From NCBI GenBank assembly GCA_041395325.1, contig JAWLAT010000001.1, positions 62,001 through 126,000 of the forward strand: DNA of 64,000 bases, in the 5' to 3' direction. Source of the stretch: JAWLAT01 sp041395325. GTDB lineage: Bacteria > Pseudomonadota > Gammaproteobacteria > Xanthomonadales > SZUA-5. Both the position numbers and the translations under genes were made by a program. Shown here in pieces: positions 17,846 to 25,629 of the stretch (positions within the stretch are counted from its first letter, which is position 1; every line of letters begins with the position of its first letter). Below the pieces are notes generated by a model. That model had not been told where the DNA came from, did no database searches, and worked only from the letters and a program-made list of their open reading frames with translations.

Positions 17846-19552
17846 TCAGCTGCGGCGTGAGCGCACCAGCCCGATCAGGCCGAGCGTGCCAAAGATCAGC
17901 AACAGCGCCGGCAGCCCCATCGTCGGGATCGCGTTCGGCAGCAGGCCGCTTCCCACCGGGACGCTCACCTGAGCGGCAGCGACTTCGATCTCGATCGGCT
18001 GGCCGCCGGGCGTGATGGTCCAGCCCTTGGTGACCGCCAGGGCACGCCAGGCACGGCGATAGAGCAGGCGGGCACTGACCTGGACATTGCCCGAGAAACC
18101 CGCCGGAATGGCGAAGCGATACTGGCTCTGATCGGTCTGTCCGGACGGGATGATGGTGTTGGCGAACACGTTCTCGGCATCGATGAACAACACCGGTCGG
18201 ACGACCGGGCCGGCGCCATTGATGCGGCCTTCGAGCACCTTGGCAAAGCCCTTGCCCGGGAGGTCGGCCAGGTCGCCTGGCTGGATGCCCGGGACCTCAT
18301 CGCTGCCGTAGAAGGGAATGACCGGACCCGCCGTCTGCACCAGTGGCTGGCCATCGGCGAGCACTTCAATGGCCAGAATGGCATTGCGCACCGACACGCC
18401 CGCCGGGAAGCTGTGGCCGGCCAGATTCTGCACCGCGGCATCGACCACGATGTCCTGATCGTCGCTGACGGCGTTGACGGTCAGCAGCACATTGGCGCTC
18501 AGCGTCGCCGGCGTGGAACCGACGAAGCTGTGTGAGTGACGTTGCTCGGCCGGCCGTTCGCGCTGGGCCGTGACGGCGATCAGGCCGGGGCCGTCTGCCT
18601 GCGGCATGTGGCAGTCCTGACAGCTGCGGAAGTCCGGTCCCGGCTGCGCATAGGGCGAGGCCAGCCATTCCACGTAGGTGTTCTGGCCAGGTGCGCCGGT
18701 GTCCGGATTGTTGTACTGATGACAGGCTGCGCACATGCGCGAGTCGGCAAACAGATCGCTGAAGCTGTTGCGCATCGTGCCGGCCTGAACGTCGGCCAGC
18801 GATCCAAAGACGTAAAAATCGGTCGGGTGATCGGAGTTGTCGGGGAACCGATACTGACTCTTGCCACCGACGTGATGCAGTCCGTTGATGTTGCCGGCGT
18901 CGACATCACCGATCTGATGGCAAGCCAGGCAGCTCACACCATCCAGAGCCGCCGGGTCGACCACTTCGTTGAGCTGCACCATGCCGGGCGTGAAGACATC
19001 GATCATGGGGGTGTGGCAAGTGGCGCAGAAGCCGGTTTCACCGGGATCGTGCAAATCCGTGAAGACATACCCGGCAGCGCCACCGGGCGTGCCGCTGCCC
19101 GAATGCAGATCCAGCACCCAGGGGTTGGTGGCGGCGCCAGCGTGCCGCGACGTCAGCCACTGCTCGTGTTGTTCTTCATGGCAGATGCCGCACAACACGG
19201 CGGTTGGCGGTTGGTAGGCGGGGTTGTCCGTCGCTGGCAACCGAGGCAGCTCGATGACCACGTTGGTCTGACCATTGTTGGCCGGTGCCGTGTGGGTCAC
19301 CCAATTGATGGACCCGTTCGGATCGTAGGCGACGGCGGCACCCAGGGTAATCTGGTCAGTGGGCTCGATGGCCAGCGTGAACTCCCCTGCCGCATTGGTG
19401 ATGGCCACCGGCGAACTGAGGTCGGCCTGCACCCGCACGTGCGCCCCTGCAATCGGCGTCAGTGTGTTCTGCTCGACCACGGTACCGGACACGGCCGCCC
19501 AAAGGGGTGAACTCAGCAGGCCGAGCAGGCCACAGATGGGGGCGAGTTTCAT
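17846..19552 (-). CDS. Secreted pentahaem cytochrome c with IPTL-like sorting tail
   Basis: Exported multihaem protein of 568 residues. The start is the ATG at 19552 because it opens a signal peptide (MKLAPICGLLGLLSSPLWA). Residues about 20-100 form a carboxypeptidase-regulatory-like beta domain. Five c-type haem sites follow: CGICH (121), CATCH (176), CLACH (208), CAACH (274) and CQDCH (311). A beta-rich C-terminal region of about 200 residues comes next. The end, IPTMGLPALLLIFGTLG then RSRRS, matches the IPTL-CTERM pattern (motif, hydrophobic helix, basic tail), a signal for surface sorting. The role is probably extracellular or periplasmic electron transfer, but the redox partner and substrate are unknown. 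It stands alone. Confidence 0.82.
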   Translation of the reverse strand: MKLAPICGLLGLLSSPLWAAVSGTVVEQNTLTPIAGAHVRVQADLSSPVAITNAAGEFTLAIEPTDQITLGAAVAYDPNGSINWVTHTAPANNGQTNVVIELPRLPATDNPAYQPPTAVLCGICHEEQHEQWLTSRHAGAATNPWVLDLHSGSGTPGGAAGYVFTDLHDPGETGFCATCHTPMIDVFTPGMVQLNEVVDPAALDGVSCLACHQIGDVDAGNINGLHHVGGKSQYRFPDNSDHPTDFYVFGSLADVQAGTMRNSFSDLFADSRMCAACHQYNNPDTGAPGQNTYVEWLASPYAQPGPDFRSCQDCHMPQADGPGLIAVTAQRERPAEQRHSHSFVGSTPATLSANVLLTVNAVSDDQDIVVDAAVQNLAGHSFPAGVSVRNAILAIEVLADGQPLVQTAGPVIPFYGSDEVPGIQPGDLADLPGKGFAKVLEGRINGAGPVVRPVLFIDAENVFANTIIPSGQTDQSQYRFAIPAGFSGNVQVSARLLYRRAWRALAVTKGWTITPGGQPIEIEVAAAQVSVPVGSGLLPNAIPTMGLPALLLIFGTLGLIGLVRSRRS

Positions 19553-19958
19553 GGGCGATCCGACGGTCCGGCAGGAGAACCCGCAAAGCGTAGCAGAGAC
19601 GGTCAGTGCACTGGACTTGGGTCGCCTCGCAGCGTTGAGCCCCGGCCCGTTGCGGCGGGACCTCGGTGGGCCAGCACTGGCTTGATTTGCACGGGTTTTT
19701 TGTCGTTGCGATGGCTTCACGACTGGCGTGCAAAAGTTACAGACGCAACGTTGGTCAATGCAGCCACACTGATATAGTTGATGCTGAAGCAGGCCGCCCG
19801 ACTTCGCCGATGCAATTCGGGCCTCGGGCGACCTCCGGGAGAGGTGGGCGATTCATGCAAGCGAGAATGATTTGCGAACGCAGCGTCGTTGGCAGCGTTG
19901 AGTCGACGGCGCCGTTCCGTTTCGGCAAGCTACCAAGAGTTGCAACGGAAAAGCGGCC
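19553..19958. other. 406-bp intergenic region ahead of the GTPase operon
   Basis: No gene is supported. A short open frame on the plus strand (about 19666-19962) has no start signal and no recognisable content. The region probably carries the divergent promoters for the cytochrome gene and the GTPase operon. One candidate promoter is listed. Confidence 0.5.
19751..19778 (+). promoter_or_regulatory. Candidate promoter for the GTPase-roadblock operon
   Basis: TTGGTC at 19751-19756, a 16-bp spacer and TATAGT at 19773-19778, about 180 bp ahead of the GTPase ATG. The -10 matches the sigma-70 consensus at five of six positions and the -35 is weak. This is a visual match only. Confidence 0.3.
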
Positions 19959-20552
19959 ATGACGGCGGAAATGAAACTGATTTTTGCCGGCACCATGGGC
20001 GCGGGCAAGACCACGGCAATCCGTGCGATCAGTTCGATTGAGCCGATTCTGACCGACGTCTTCAATACCGACCGGCGTGAATTCGACAAGGATGAGACCA
20101 CGGTCGGCATGGAATATGGCGAAATCGATCTGCTCAATGGCGATTGTCTGCGCCTCTACGGCATGCCGGGACAGGAGCGTTTCGAGTTCATGTGGCCCAT
20201 CGTCGCCCGCGGCGCCCTGGGCGCGGTGCTGCTGATCGACAATTCCCGTTCGGACCCGCTGGCCGACCTGCGGCGGTATCTGCAGGCCTTTCCGGAACTG
20301 TCCTCGCAGGGCACGCTGGTCGTCGCCGTCGGACGAACGGAAACCCATGCGCAGCCCTCGCTGGACGACTATGCTGATGAACTGGAGAGGCTGAACATCA
20401 ATGTGCCGGTGATGCCGGCCGATGTACGACGAAGGGACGATGTACTGGCGGTGGTCGAAGTGCTGTTCTGCCTGATCGAAACGGCTGAACAATCGACGAG
20501 CAAGCACGACGCCTGGACGGAATTTGTCAACGCAATGGCGGTGGGCGATTAG
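19959..20552 (+). CDS. MglA/CvnD-like small GTPase
   Basis: Small Ras-like GTP-binding protein of 197 residues. The P-loop GTMGAGKTT is at residues 11-19, the switch region has a Thr-rich segment (DETTVGMEYGEI), and the G3 region reads LYGMPGQERFEFMW. In G3 the usual DxxG Asp is replaced, as in the conservon (CvnD) and related prokaryotic GTPases (LFGTPGQxRF). The G4 site is degenerate (VVAVGRTET). It heads an operon with two roadblock/LC7 proteins, the usual regulatory partners of MglA-type GTPases, an unknown protein and an HDAC-like enzyme. A role in polarity, motility or membrane signalling is inferred from the family. Confidence 0.85.
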   Translation: MTAEMKLIFAGTMGAGKTTAIRAISSIEPILTDVFNTDRREFDKDETTVGMEYGEIDLLNGDCLRLYGMPGQERFEFMWPIVARGALGAVLLIDNSRSDPLADLRRYLQAFPELSSQGTLVVAVGRTETHAQPSLDDYADELERLNINVPVMPADVRRRDDVLAVVEVLFCLIETAEQSTSKHDAWTEFVNAMAVGD

Positions 20553-20606
20553 CATGCCCAGCCGTCGTCAGATTATTCGACCCAGGCACGCCGAGGAAGG
20601 GACGCG

Positions 20607-21038
20607 ATGAGCAACGGATTCAACTTGCCGGCATCGATAGCGGCGGTCGTGGGGACGTCCATTCGACGACTGCACCAGTCGGTGCCGGCGGTGGCCGGCT
20701 GTGTGGTCGCCACGGTCGACGGCCGTTTGCTTGATCACGTGGCGAATGGCGATGTGGATCCGAAGCGGATCGCGGCGATGATTGGCTCCATGGTCGCGCT
20801 GGGGAAAACCCTGGGCAGCGAGGTCCGTATTGGCGACAGCAGCTATGTTGCCGTCCACGCCAGCAACGGCATCATGCTGATGCAGCAGGTGCCCAGCCGT
20901 CGGCAATTGCTGGTCGTCGCCACTTTGGCAACCGCCTCGACCAATCTTGGCGTGGTGCTGCACGCGACCCGTCTGGCAGCATCGGAAATCGGGGCGGCGC
21001 TGGACGACTGGTTGGCACGAGGGCAGGCAGCCGCCTGA
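20607..21038 (+). CDS. Roadblock/LC7 domain protein
   Basis: 143-residue roadblock/LC7 (MglB-like) protein, expected to dimerise and bind or regulate the GTPase encoded just upstream. The fold is visible in VAGCVVATVDGRLLDHVANGD (first strands), the long helix ERIAAMIGSMVALGKTL-like segment, SSYVAVHASNGIMLMQQVP and LLVVATLATASTNLGVVLHATR. The ATG at 20607 follows a GGGAC-type purine-rich stretch. It starts 54 bp after the GTPase stop. Confidence 0.8.
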   Translation: MSNGFNLPASIAAVVGTSIRRLHQSVPAVAGCVVATVDGRLLDHVANGDVDPKRIAAMIGSMVALGKTLGSEVRIGDSSYVAVHASNGIMLMQQVPSRRQLLVVATLATASTNLGVVLHATRLAASEIGAALDDWLARGQAAA

Positions 21039-21103
21039 GGACACCGTGGGTCATCCACGACCGTGGCCCGCCGGAAGCGGGCAGAACTGCAACGGAGGCA
21101 ATC

Positions 21104-21463
21104 ATGGCCAAATTGGATATCAACCCACTGTCGACGATTGACGGCTTCCTGGGCGCCGCGCTGGTGGATCTGGACAGCGGCATGGCGTTGGCCAAGGTCG
21201 GCGGCGGCGCGCTCGATCTGGACGTCGCGGCGGCCGGCAACTCGGAAGTGCTCAAGGCCAAGCGTCGGGCGGCCAATGCGCTCAAGCTCAATGACAGCAT
21301 CGAGGACATCCTGATCACGCTCGGCAAGCAGATGCACCTGCTGCGCCCGCTCGAGCGCAATGACAAGCTGTTTCTGTATCTGGCACTGGATCGGGGCAAA
21401 GCCAATCTGGCCATGGCCCGGCATGAGCTGAAGAGCTTCGAGAAATCCCTCGAGTTCGCCTGA
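21104..21463 (+). CDS. Second roadblock/LC7-like protein
   Basis: 119-residue protein whose pattern (LSTIDGFLGAALVDLDSGMALAK, IEDILITLGKQMHLLRPL, DKLFLYLALDRGKANLAMARHEL) is that of a roadblock/LC7 domain. It is more divergent than its neighbour. A GGAGG Shine-Dalgarno-like element (ACGGAGGCAATC) precedes the ATG at 21104. Two different roadblock proteins in one operon suggest a heteromeric regulator of the GTPase. The 65-bp gap before it contains short hairpins (CCACG/CGTGG and GCCCGC/GCGGGC at 21055-21082). Confidence 0.72.
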   Translation: MAKLDINPLSTIDGFLGAALVDLDSGMALAKVGGGALDLDVAAAGNSEVLKAKRRAANALKLNDSIEDILITLGKQMHLLRPLERNDKLFLYLALDRGKANLAMARHELKSFEKSLEFA

Positions 21464-21472
21464 TCTGCTGCC

Positions 21473-22312
21473 TTGGCGGCGCATGAACTCAGGCTCGCAC
21501 TGGCCAGTGCGGGCCTGCCGCTGACCGAAGCGCTCGTCGAGATGCTCGACGAGCACTTCAGTCATTGCACCGAGCGGCGCGGTTGTGGCTACACGCAGGC
21601 CACCCGCGTGCTGGCGCAGATCACCAACAAGCTGGCCGCCTGGCCAATGAGTGCGACGGCAGAGCGGGCCGAGATCCTGTCCGAGCTGCTGGCGGACAGT
21701 GGGACGGCTGAACTGGCCGATGAACGCCTCCCGGCGGTGCGTGAACAGCTCGAGCGCAGCGAATCGCTGCTGTTGCTGGATTGGATCGATTCACTGCTGC
21801 ACCCGCGCTCGCTGCCATTGCCGGCCATTGCGCTGGCCCCTCAGCGCCCGAAGGTGGGCAGTTGCCCGTTGGCCGAGCAGTATTTTCTGGAGATCGCCCA
21901 CGGTCGCATCCGGCGCGGCGGGCTGATTCGCTTGTGGATGGCCAACGGGCTGCCAGTGCTGCTGGAAAAGCAGGGCATGGGCGATGATGCCTCGGCCGTG
22001 ACGCTGCGACCGGCACAGATGGGCGGGGTGGCATTGCCGGTGGGCACGCTGTTGGCGCTGGAGCATCCTGTCGATCTGGCGGGAACCACGTCGCAGAATT
22101 CCGATCTGAACTGCCGAATCGTGCCGCTGACATTGCTCGATGGCGCGCATGTGCTCAGACTGACGACGCTCGCCGTGGCACCACGCGACCGCAAGCGTGC
22201 TTTCGGTGCCCATTTCCAGCAGCAGATCGACAATGGCCTCTACTCTCCCGACACCACCGAGATCGGCGACTTGAGGTCGTTGGCAGATCGACTGGCCCGG
22301 AACTCGGGATGA
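21473..22312 (+). CDS. Hypothetical protein in the GTPase operon
   Basis: Protein of about 279 residues that I do not recognise. The N-terminal 100 residues are helical (LRLALASAGLPLTEALVEMLDE and onward). The C-terminal half is beta-rich and ends in a basic segment (APRDRKRAFGAHFQQQ). No membrane segment, signal peptide or catalytic motif is visible. The only upstream start is a TTG at 21473, 9 bp after the roadblock gene; an ATG at about 21542 is an alternative. Its stop overlaps the next gene by 4 bp (ATGA), so it is translated with the HDAC-like protein. A scaffold or effector for the GTPase module is possible but speculative. Confidence 0.65.
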   Translation: MAAHELRLALASAGLPLTEALVEMLDEHFSHCTERRGCGYTQATRVLAQITNKLAAWPMSATAERAEILSELLADSGTAELADERLPAVREQLERSESLLLLDWIDSLLHPRSLPLPAIALAPQRPKVGSCPLAEQYFLEIAHGRIRRGGLIRLWMANGLPVLLEKQGMGDDASAVTLRPAQMGGVALPVGTLLALEHPVDLAGTTSQNSDLNCRIVPLTLLDGAHVLRLTTLAVAPRDRKRAFGAHFQQQIDNGLYSPDTTEIGDLRSLADRLARNSG

Positions 22313-23238
22313 GCGTTCCGGTCGTCTACAGCCCGCGGTACCAGCGCTCGGGGCTCGTACACTTCGAGCGCTTCGAGTGGCTCCATCGGCAAGCGCTGGC
22401 TGAAGGGCTGGTGCAGGTCAACGAGCCGCAGCCCTTGGATCTGGAAGATCTGCGCGGCTTTCATGCCGACGACTATCTCGATGCCATGCGCACGGGCGCG
22501 CGGCCGCTGGCGCAAAGCTCCTATCTGCCCTGGTCGGAAGGGCTGCTGGATACGTGTCTGGCCATGCTCGGCGGTCAGCTGCATGCGGCCGATCTGGCCC
22601 TGGGCAATGGAATGGCCTTCAATCTGGCCTGTGGCTTTCACCACGCATTTCCCGAGCGCGGCGGCGGCTTTTGCGTTTTCAACGGGCTGGCGCTGGTGGC
22701 GGCCAAGCGGCCTGAGCTGCAGGTCACGGTGCTGGATTGCGACGAGCATGGCGGCGATGGCACCGAGGCCTTCTGCGCCCGGCTGGACAATCTCAGTGCC
22801 ATTTCGATCTTTGGCACGCGTTTCGGCATTCGTGGCGGGATCAACAGTCTGGCCTTCAATGTCCCCAACGAAGAAGGTGAGGCGCGTGATCCGGGCTTCC
22901 TGGACAGCCTGGACCAGGCGCTCGACCTGATCCTGCAGCAAAAGCCGGACCTGGTGCTGTATCAGGCTTCGGCCGATAGCCACATCGAGGATCCCCGGGC
23001 CACGCTGAAACTGTCGACCGCCACCTTGCGGCTGCGCGATCAGCGCGTCCTCAGCGCCTTGCGCTGGGCGCGAATCCCGGTCCTGGTTACCCTGGCTGGC
23101 GGCTACCAGCAGCCCGAGCGGACCGGTGCCCTGTATCTGCAGACCCTGCGAGTGGCCAACGAGGTGTTGAGTTGTCGCATCCCTCGGGTCAATCCCATCC
23201 ATTCCGGCCGACGGCGGCCGGGCACCGAATCGGACTGA
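22309..23238 (+). CDS. HDAC-family (histone deacetylase-like) amidohydrolase
   Basis: Zinc-dependent deacetylase of the AcuC/HDAC superfamily, 309 residues. It keeps the paired active-site His (CGFHHAFPERGGGFCVFNGL), the zinc ligands in LDCDEHGGDGT (Asp and His), the third zinc Asp in SADSHIEDPRATLKLS, and the catalytic Tyr in LAGGYQQ. In bacteria such enzymes act on acetyl-lysine, polyamines or small amides; the substrate here is unknown. It overlaps the preceding unknown gene by 4 bp and closes the operon with the GTPase and roadblock proteins, suggesting that protein acetylation may be tied to this module. Confidence 0.88.
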   Translation: MSVPVVYSPRYQRSGLVHFERFEWLHRQALAEGLVQVNEPQPLDLEDLRGFHADDYLDAMRTGARPLAQSSYLPWSEGLLDTCLAMLGGQLHAADLALGNGMAFNLACGFHHAFPERGGGFCVFNGLALVAAKRPELQVTVLDCDEHGGDGTEAFCARLDNLSAISIFGTRFGIRGGINSLAFNVPNEEGEARDPGFLDSLDQALDLILQQKPDLVLYQASADSHIEDPRATLKLSTATLRLRDQRVLSALRWARIPVLVTLAGGYQQPERTGALYLQTLRVANEVLSCRIPRVNPIHSGRRRPGTESD

Positions 23239-23259
23239 GCCGATCGCCTTTGCGCGGAG

Positions 23260-24228
23260 TCAGACCGATTCGGACTGGCCCAGTTCAGCCAGGCCCTGTT
23301 CGCGACTGAGGGTCGGTCGATAACCCAGTTCGCGCTCGGCACGGTCGCTGGCGATCGTGCAGCTGGCCGCCAGCATCGCCGCGGCAAAGGGTGTCAGCGG
23401 CGGCTCACCACGCAGGCGCAGGCCGCGCCAAAGCAGATCCATGGCGCCGGCAAGCGCTTTCAGCAATGCTGCGGGCATCGAGCGCTGCGGCGGCACCACA
23501 CCCGCCGTACCCAACAATGCCGTGAAGAAGTCCCGATAGCAGGTCGTGCCGGGGTCGACGATGAAATAGGCATGGCCACCGATTCCCTGCGTCAAGGCCA
23601 ACTCGCTGGCGTGGACCAGATTGGCGATATGGCAGGTGGAGGTCAGTGCGCGACCGCCATTGACCCACCAGAACTGCCCCTGACGCACCATCTGCGTCAG
23701 CTCGGGCAGGATCGTCTGGTCGCCCGGACCCCAGACCAGCCTTGGCCGCAGCACCAGTGTCTGCATGTGGGCCGAGTTGGCCGCAAGGACCGCCTGTTCG
23801 GCCCGCGCCTTGGTTTCACAATAGAGATGGCGCCACCGGGCCGGATAGGGCTGATCCTCGTCGATGTCGACCAGATCGGTGTTGTCGAACAGCGCCGCTT
23901 CGGTGCCCATGTGGATGAAGCGCCGCACTCCCGCCTCCCGGGCCGCATCCAGCAGTTGCTTCGTGCCTTCGACGTTGGCGGCCCAGAAGGCCTGGCGCGG
24001 TCCCCATTGGGCGACGTGGGCGGCGCAGTGCACGATGGCGTCGACGCCCGCCAGGCCGGACGGATCGACCGCCCCCAGTCGGCCTTCGACCGGCGTCACG
24101 CCGAGGGCCTGCAGCGCGGCAGCGCTGGAGGAGGAACGGGCCAGCCCGCTCAGTTGATGCTGCGAACGCAGTGCCTGCGCGATGGCACCACCGATGAAGC
24201 CGCTGGCGCCAGTCAGAAAGATCCGCAT
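23260..24228 (-). CDS. Extended SDR, NAD-dependent epimerase/dehydratase family
   Basis: 322-residue NAD(P)-dependent oxidoreductase. The N-terminal Rossmann motif FLTGASGFIGGAI (residues 4-16), the NVEGT segment and the catalytic YCETKA motif are clear. LRPRLVWGPGD is the typical extended-SDR substrate-side element. Sequence flavour suggests the 3-beta-hydroxysteroid dehydrogenase/OleD-like branch, but no ole genes are adjacent. The ATG at 24228 follows GGGGAGG. It is convergent with the HDAC gene, 21 bp apart. Confidence 0.86.
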   Translation of the reverse strand: MRIFLTGASGFIGGAIAQALRSQHQLSGLARSSSSAAALQALGVTPVEGRLGAVDPSGLAGVDAIVHCAAHVAQWGPRQAFWAANVEGTKQLLDAAREAGVRRFIHMGTEAALFDNTDLVDIDEDQPYPARWRHLYCETKARAEQAVLAANSAHMQTLVLRPRLVWGPGDQTILPELTQMVRQGQFWWVNGGRALTSTCHIANLVHASELALTQGIGGHAYFIVDPGTTCYRDFFTALLGTAGVVPPQRSMPAALLKALAGAMDLLWRGLRLRGEPPLTPFAAAMLAASCTIASDRAERELGYRPTLSREQGLAELGQSESV

Positions 24229-24312
24229 GTCAGCCTCCCCGCTGCAGTGCCGGTGAAGCATAGCGGGCCTCAGGCGCGAAGCCGTGGCCTCAGGAGCGAC
24301 GCGTCTTGGGAG

Positions 24313-24379
24313 CGCCGACGTCCCCGTCGGCGAATACGGTGTCCGTGGCCCGCTGGGCATCCACTGCCGGCCCCGGCAG
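24313..24379. repeat. Interspersed palindromic repeat (copy 2)
   Basis: CGCCGACG-TCCC-CGTCGGCG (24313-24332) is a perfect 8-bp inverted repeat, and CTGCCGG-CC-CCGGCAG (24364-24379) is a second perfect one. The GCCGACGTCC core matches the structure at 6693-6726. It sits in a 200-bp intergenic space between an epimerase-type gene and the adaptor gene of the peptide exporter. Confidence 0.5.
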
Positions 24380-24429
24380 GAACGCCGGTCAGACATCGCA
24401 AATGACGACGATGGCGCCTTTTGACGACC

Positions 24430-25629
24430 TTAGGGGTCGGAAGTCTCCAGCCAGGCCCGTTCGCGCAGGCCGCGCAACGGCTCCAGGAAGCGCTGCAGCA
24501 GCGTCTGGCGATCGGTCAGGATCAGGGCTTCGCCGCTCATGCCCGCGGCCAGTGCCGGCCCGGCTTCGCCGGATCCGTGGCTGGCGGGTTGTGCCAGCGC
24601 CTGAAAGCCGGTCGCTGCGGCCTGGCCCGGGCCGGCCGGGCTGACCCAGCTGAGGGTGGCGGCGACACTGCCGTGGCGCTGGTAGGGATAGGCCTTGACC
24701 AGCAGCCGCACCGGCTGGCCCGGGCTCAGCAGGTCCAGATCATGCTCGGCAATCTGCAGGCGTGCCTGCACCTCCAGGCCGGGATAGACCAGCCTGGCCA
24801 GGGTCTGACCCGGCGCCACCACGGTCCCGCTGTCAGCCACGAACAGCTCCAGCACCACCGCCGCATGCGCGGCGCGGATCTGCCGGATGCCGGCGCTGGC
24901 GTCCTGCAACTGGGCGTCGGTCGCCCCCAACTCGGCCTGCAGCGAGGTCTGGCGCAAGCGCAGGGCCTGCAGCGCCTGCTCATGGTCGGCGAGGCGTTGC
25001 TCCTGATCGGCCGCCCAGCGCGCCAGGCGCTGTTCGGCGAGCACGCGCTCACGGGTCGATTCTGCCGCCAGCAAACGATCGTCGAGCAGATTGATTTCCG
25101 GCAGCAGGCCTTCCCGGACCGCCTGTTGCTTGCGTTCCAGCAGGGTTTGCAGGGTCGATTCGTGCTGTCGCGATTGCGCCAGCCCCTGTCGCAGCAGCTC
25201 GGCTTCGCGCTCGGCGGCCGCGACAGCGTTCCGGTGCGTGGTCTGCAGGCGATCGGCTTCTTCCGCGGCCGCCTGCACTGCCGCCGACAGCCCGGCCTGC
25301 TGGGCATTGAGCGTGAGGAGCGAATCGCCGCGAATTTCGAACAGCAACTCGCCGGCGGCCACGGTCTGCCCCTGGCGGACTGCGACACGGGTGACGGTCC
25401 CCTGCAGCGGGGCCTGCAGCGTCGGCAGGGCGCCATCGGCGACCAGCTCAAACGGGGCCTGGACGGTGCGCGGCCAGGGCACCAGCGTCACCACGGCTGC
25501 GGCCAGCAGCAGGATCAGCAGCAGCAGTGCAGCGGCCCAGGACAGCAGCCGCAGGCCCAGCGGCCGACTGCCCAGGAAAGGGTCGCTGTCAGGCACGGAG
25601 CCGGTCCCGGGAAAGCCATCGCCACTCAT
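24430..25629 (-). CDS. HlyD family periplasmic adaptor of peptide exporter
   Basis: 399-residue membrane-fusion protein that would connect the C39 ABC exporter to an outer-membrane channel. One N-terminal membrane helix (LLLILLLAAAVVTLV) is followed by a lipoyl-like half motif (LQAPLQGTVTRVAVRQGQTVAAGELLFEI) and a long coiled-coil region (residues about 115-255). The second lipoyl half and beta-barrel domain follow (VADSGTVVAPGQTLARLVYPG). The start at 25629 overlaps the exporter stop by 4 bp (ATGA), so coupled translation is likely. No TolC homologue is in the window. Confidence 0.88.
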   Translation of the reverse strand: MSGDGFPGTGSVPDSDPFLGSRPLGLRLLSWAAALLLLILLLAAAVVTLVPWPRTVQAPFELVADGALPTLQAPLQGTVTRVAVRQGQTVAAGELLFEIRGDSLLTLNAQQAGLSAAVQAAAEEADRLQTTHRNAVAAAEREAELLRQGLAQSRQHESTLQTLLERKQQAVREGLLPEINLLDDRLLAAESTRERVLAEQRLARWAADQEQRLADHEQALQALRLRQTSLQAELGATDAQLQDASAGIRQIRAAHAAVVLELFVADSGTVVAPGQTLARLVYPGLEVQARLQIAEHDLDLLSPGQPVRLLVKAYPYQRHGSVAATLSWVSPAGPGQAAATGFQALAQPASHGSGEAGPALAAGMSGEALILTDRQTLLQRFLEPLRGLRERAWLETSDP

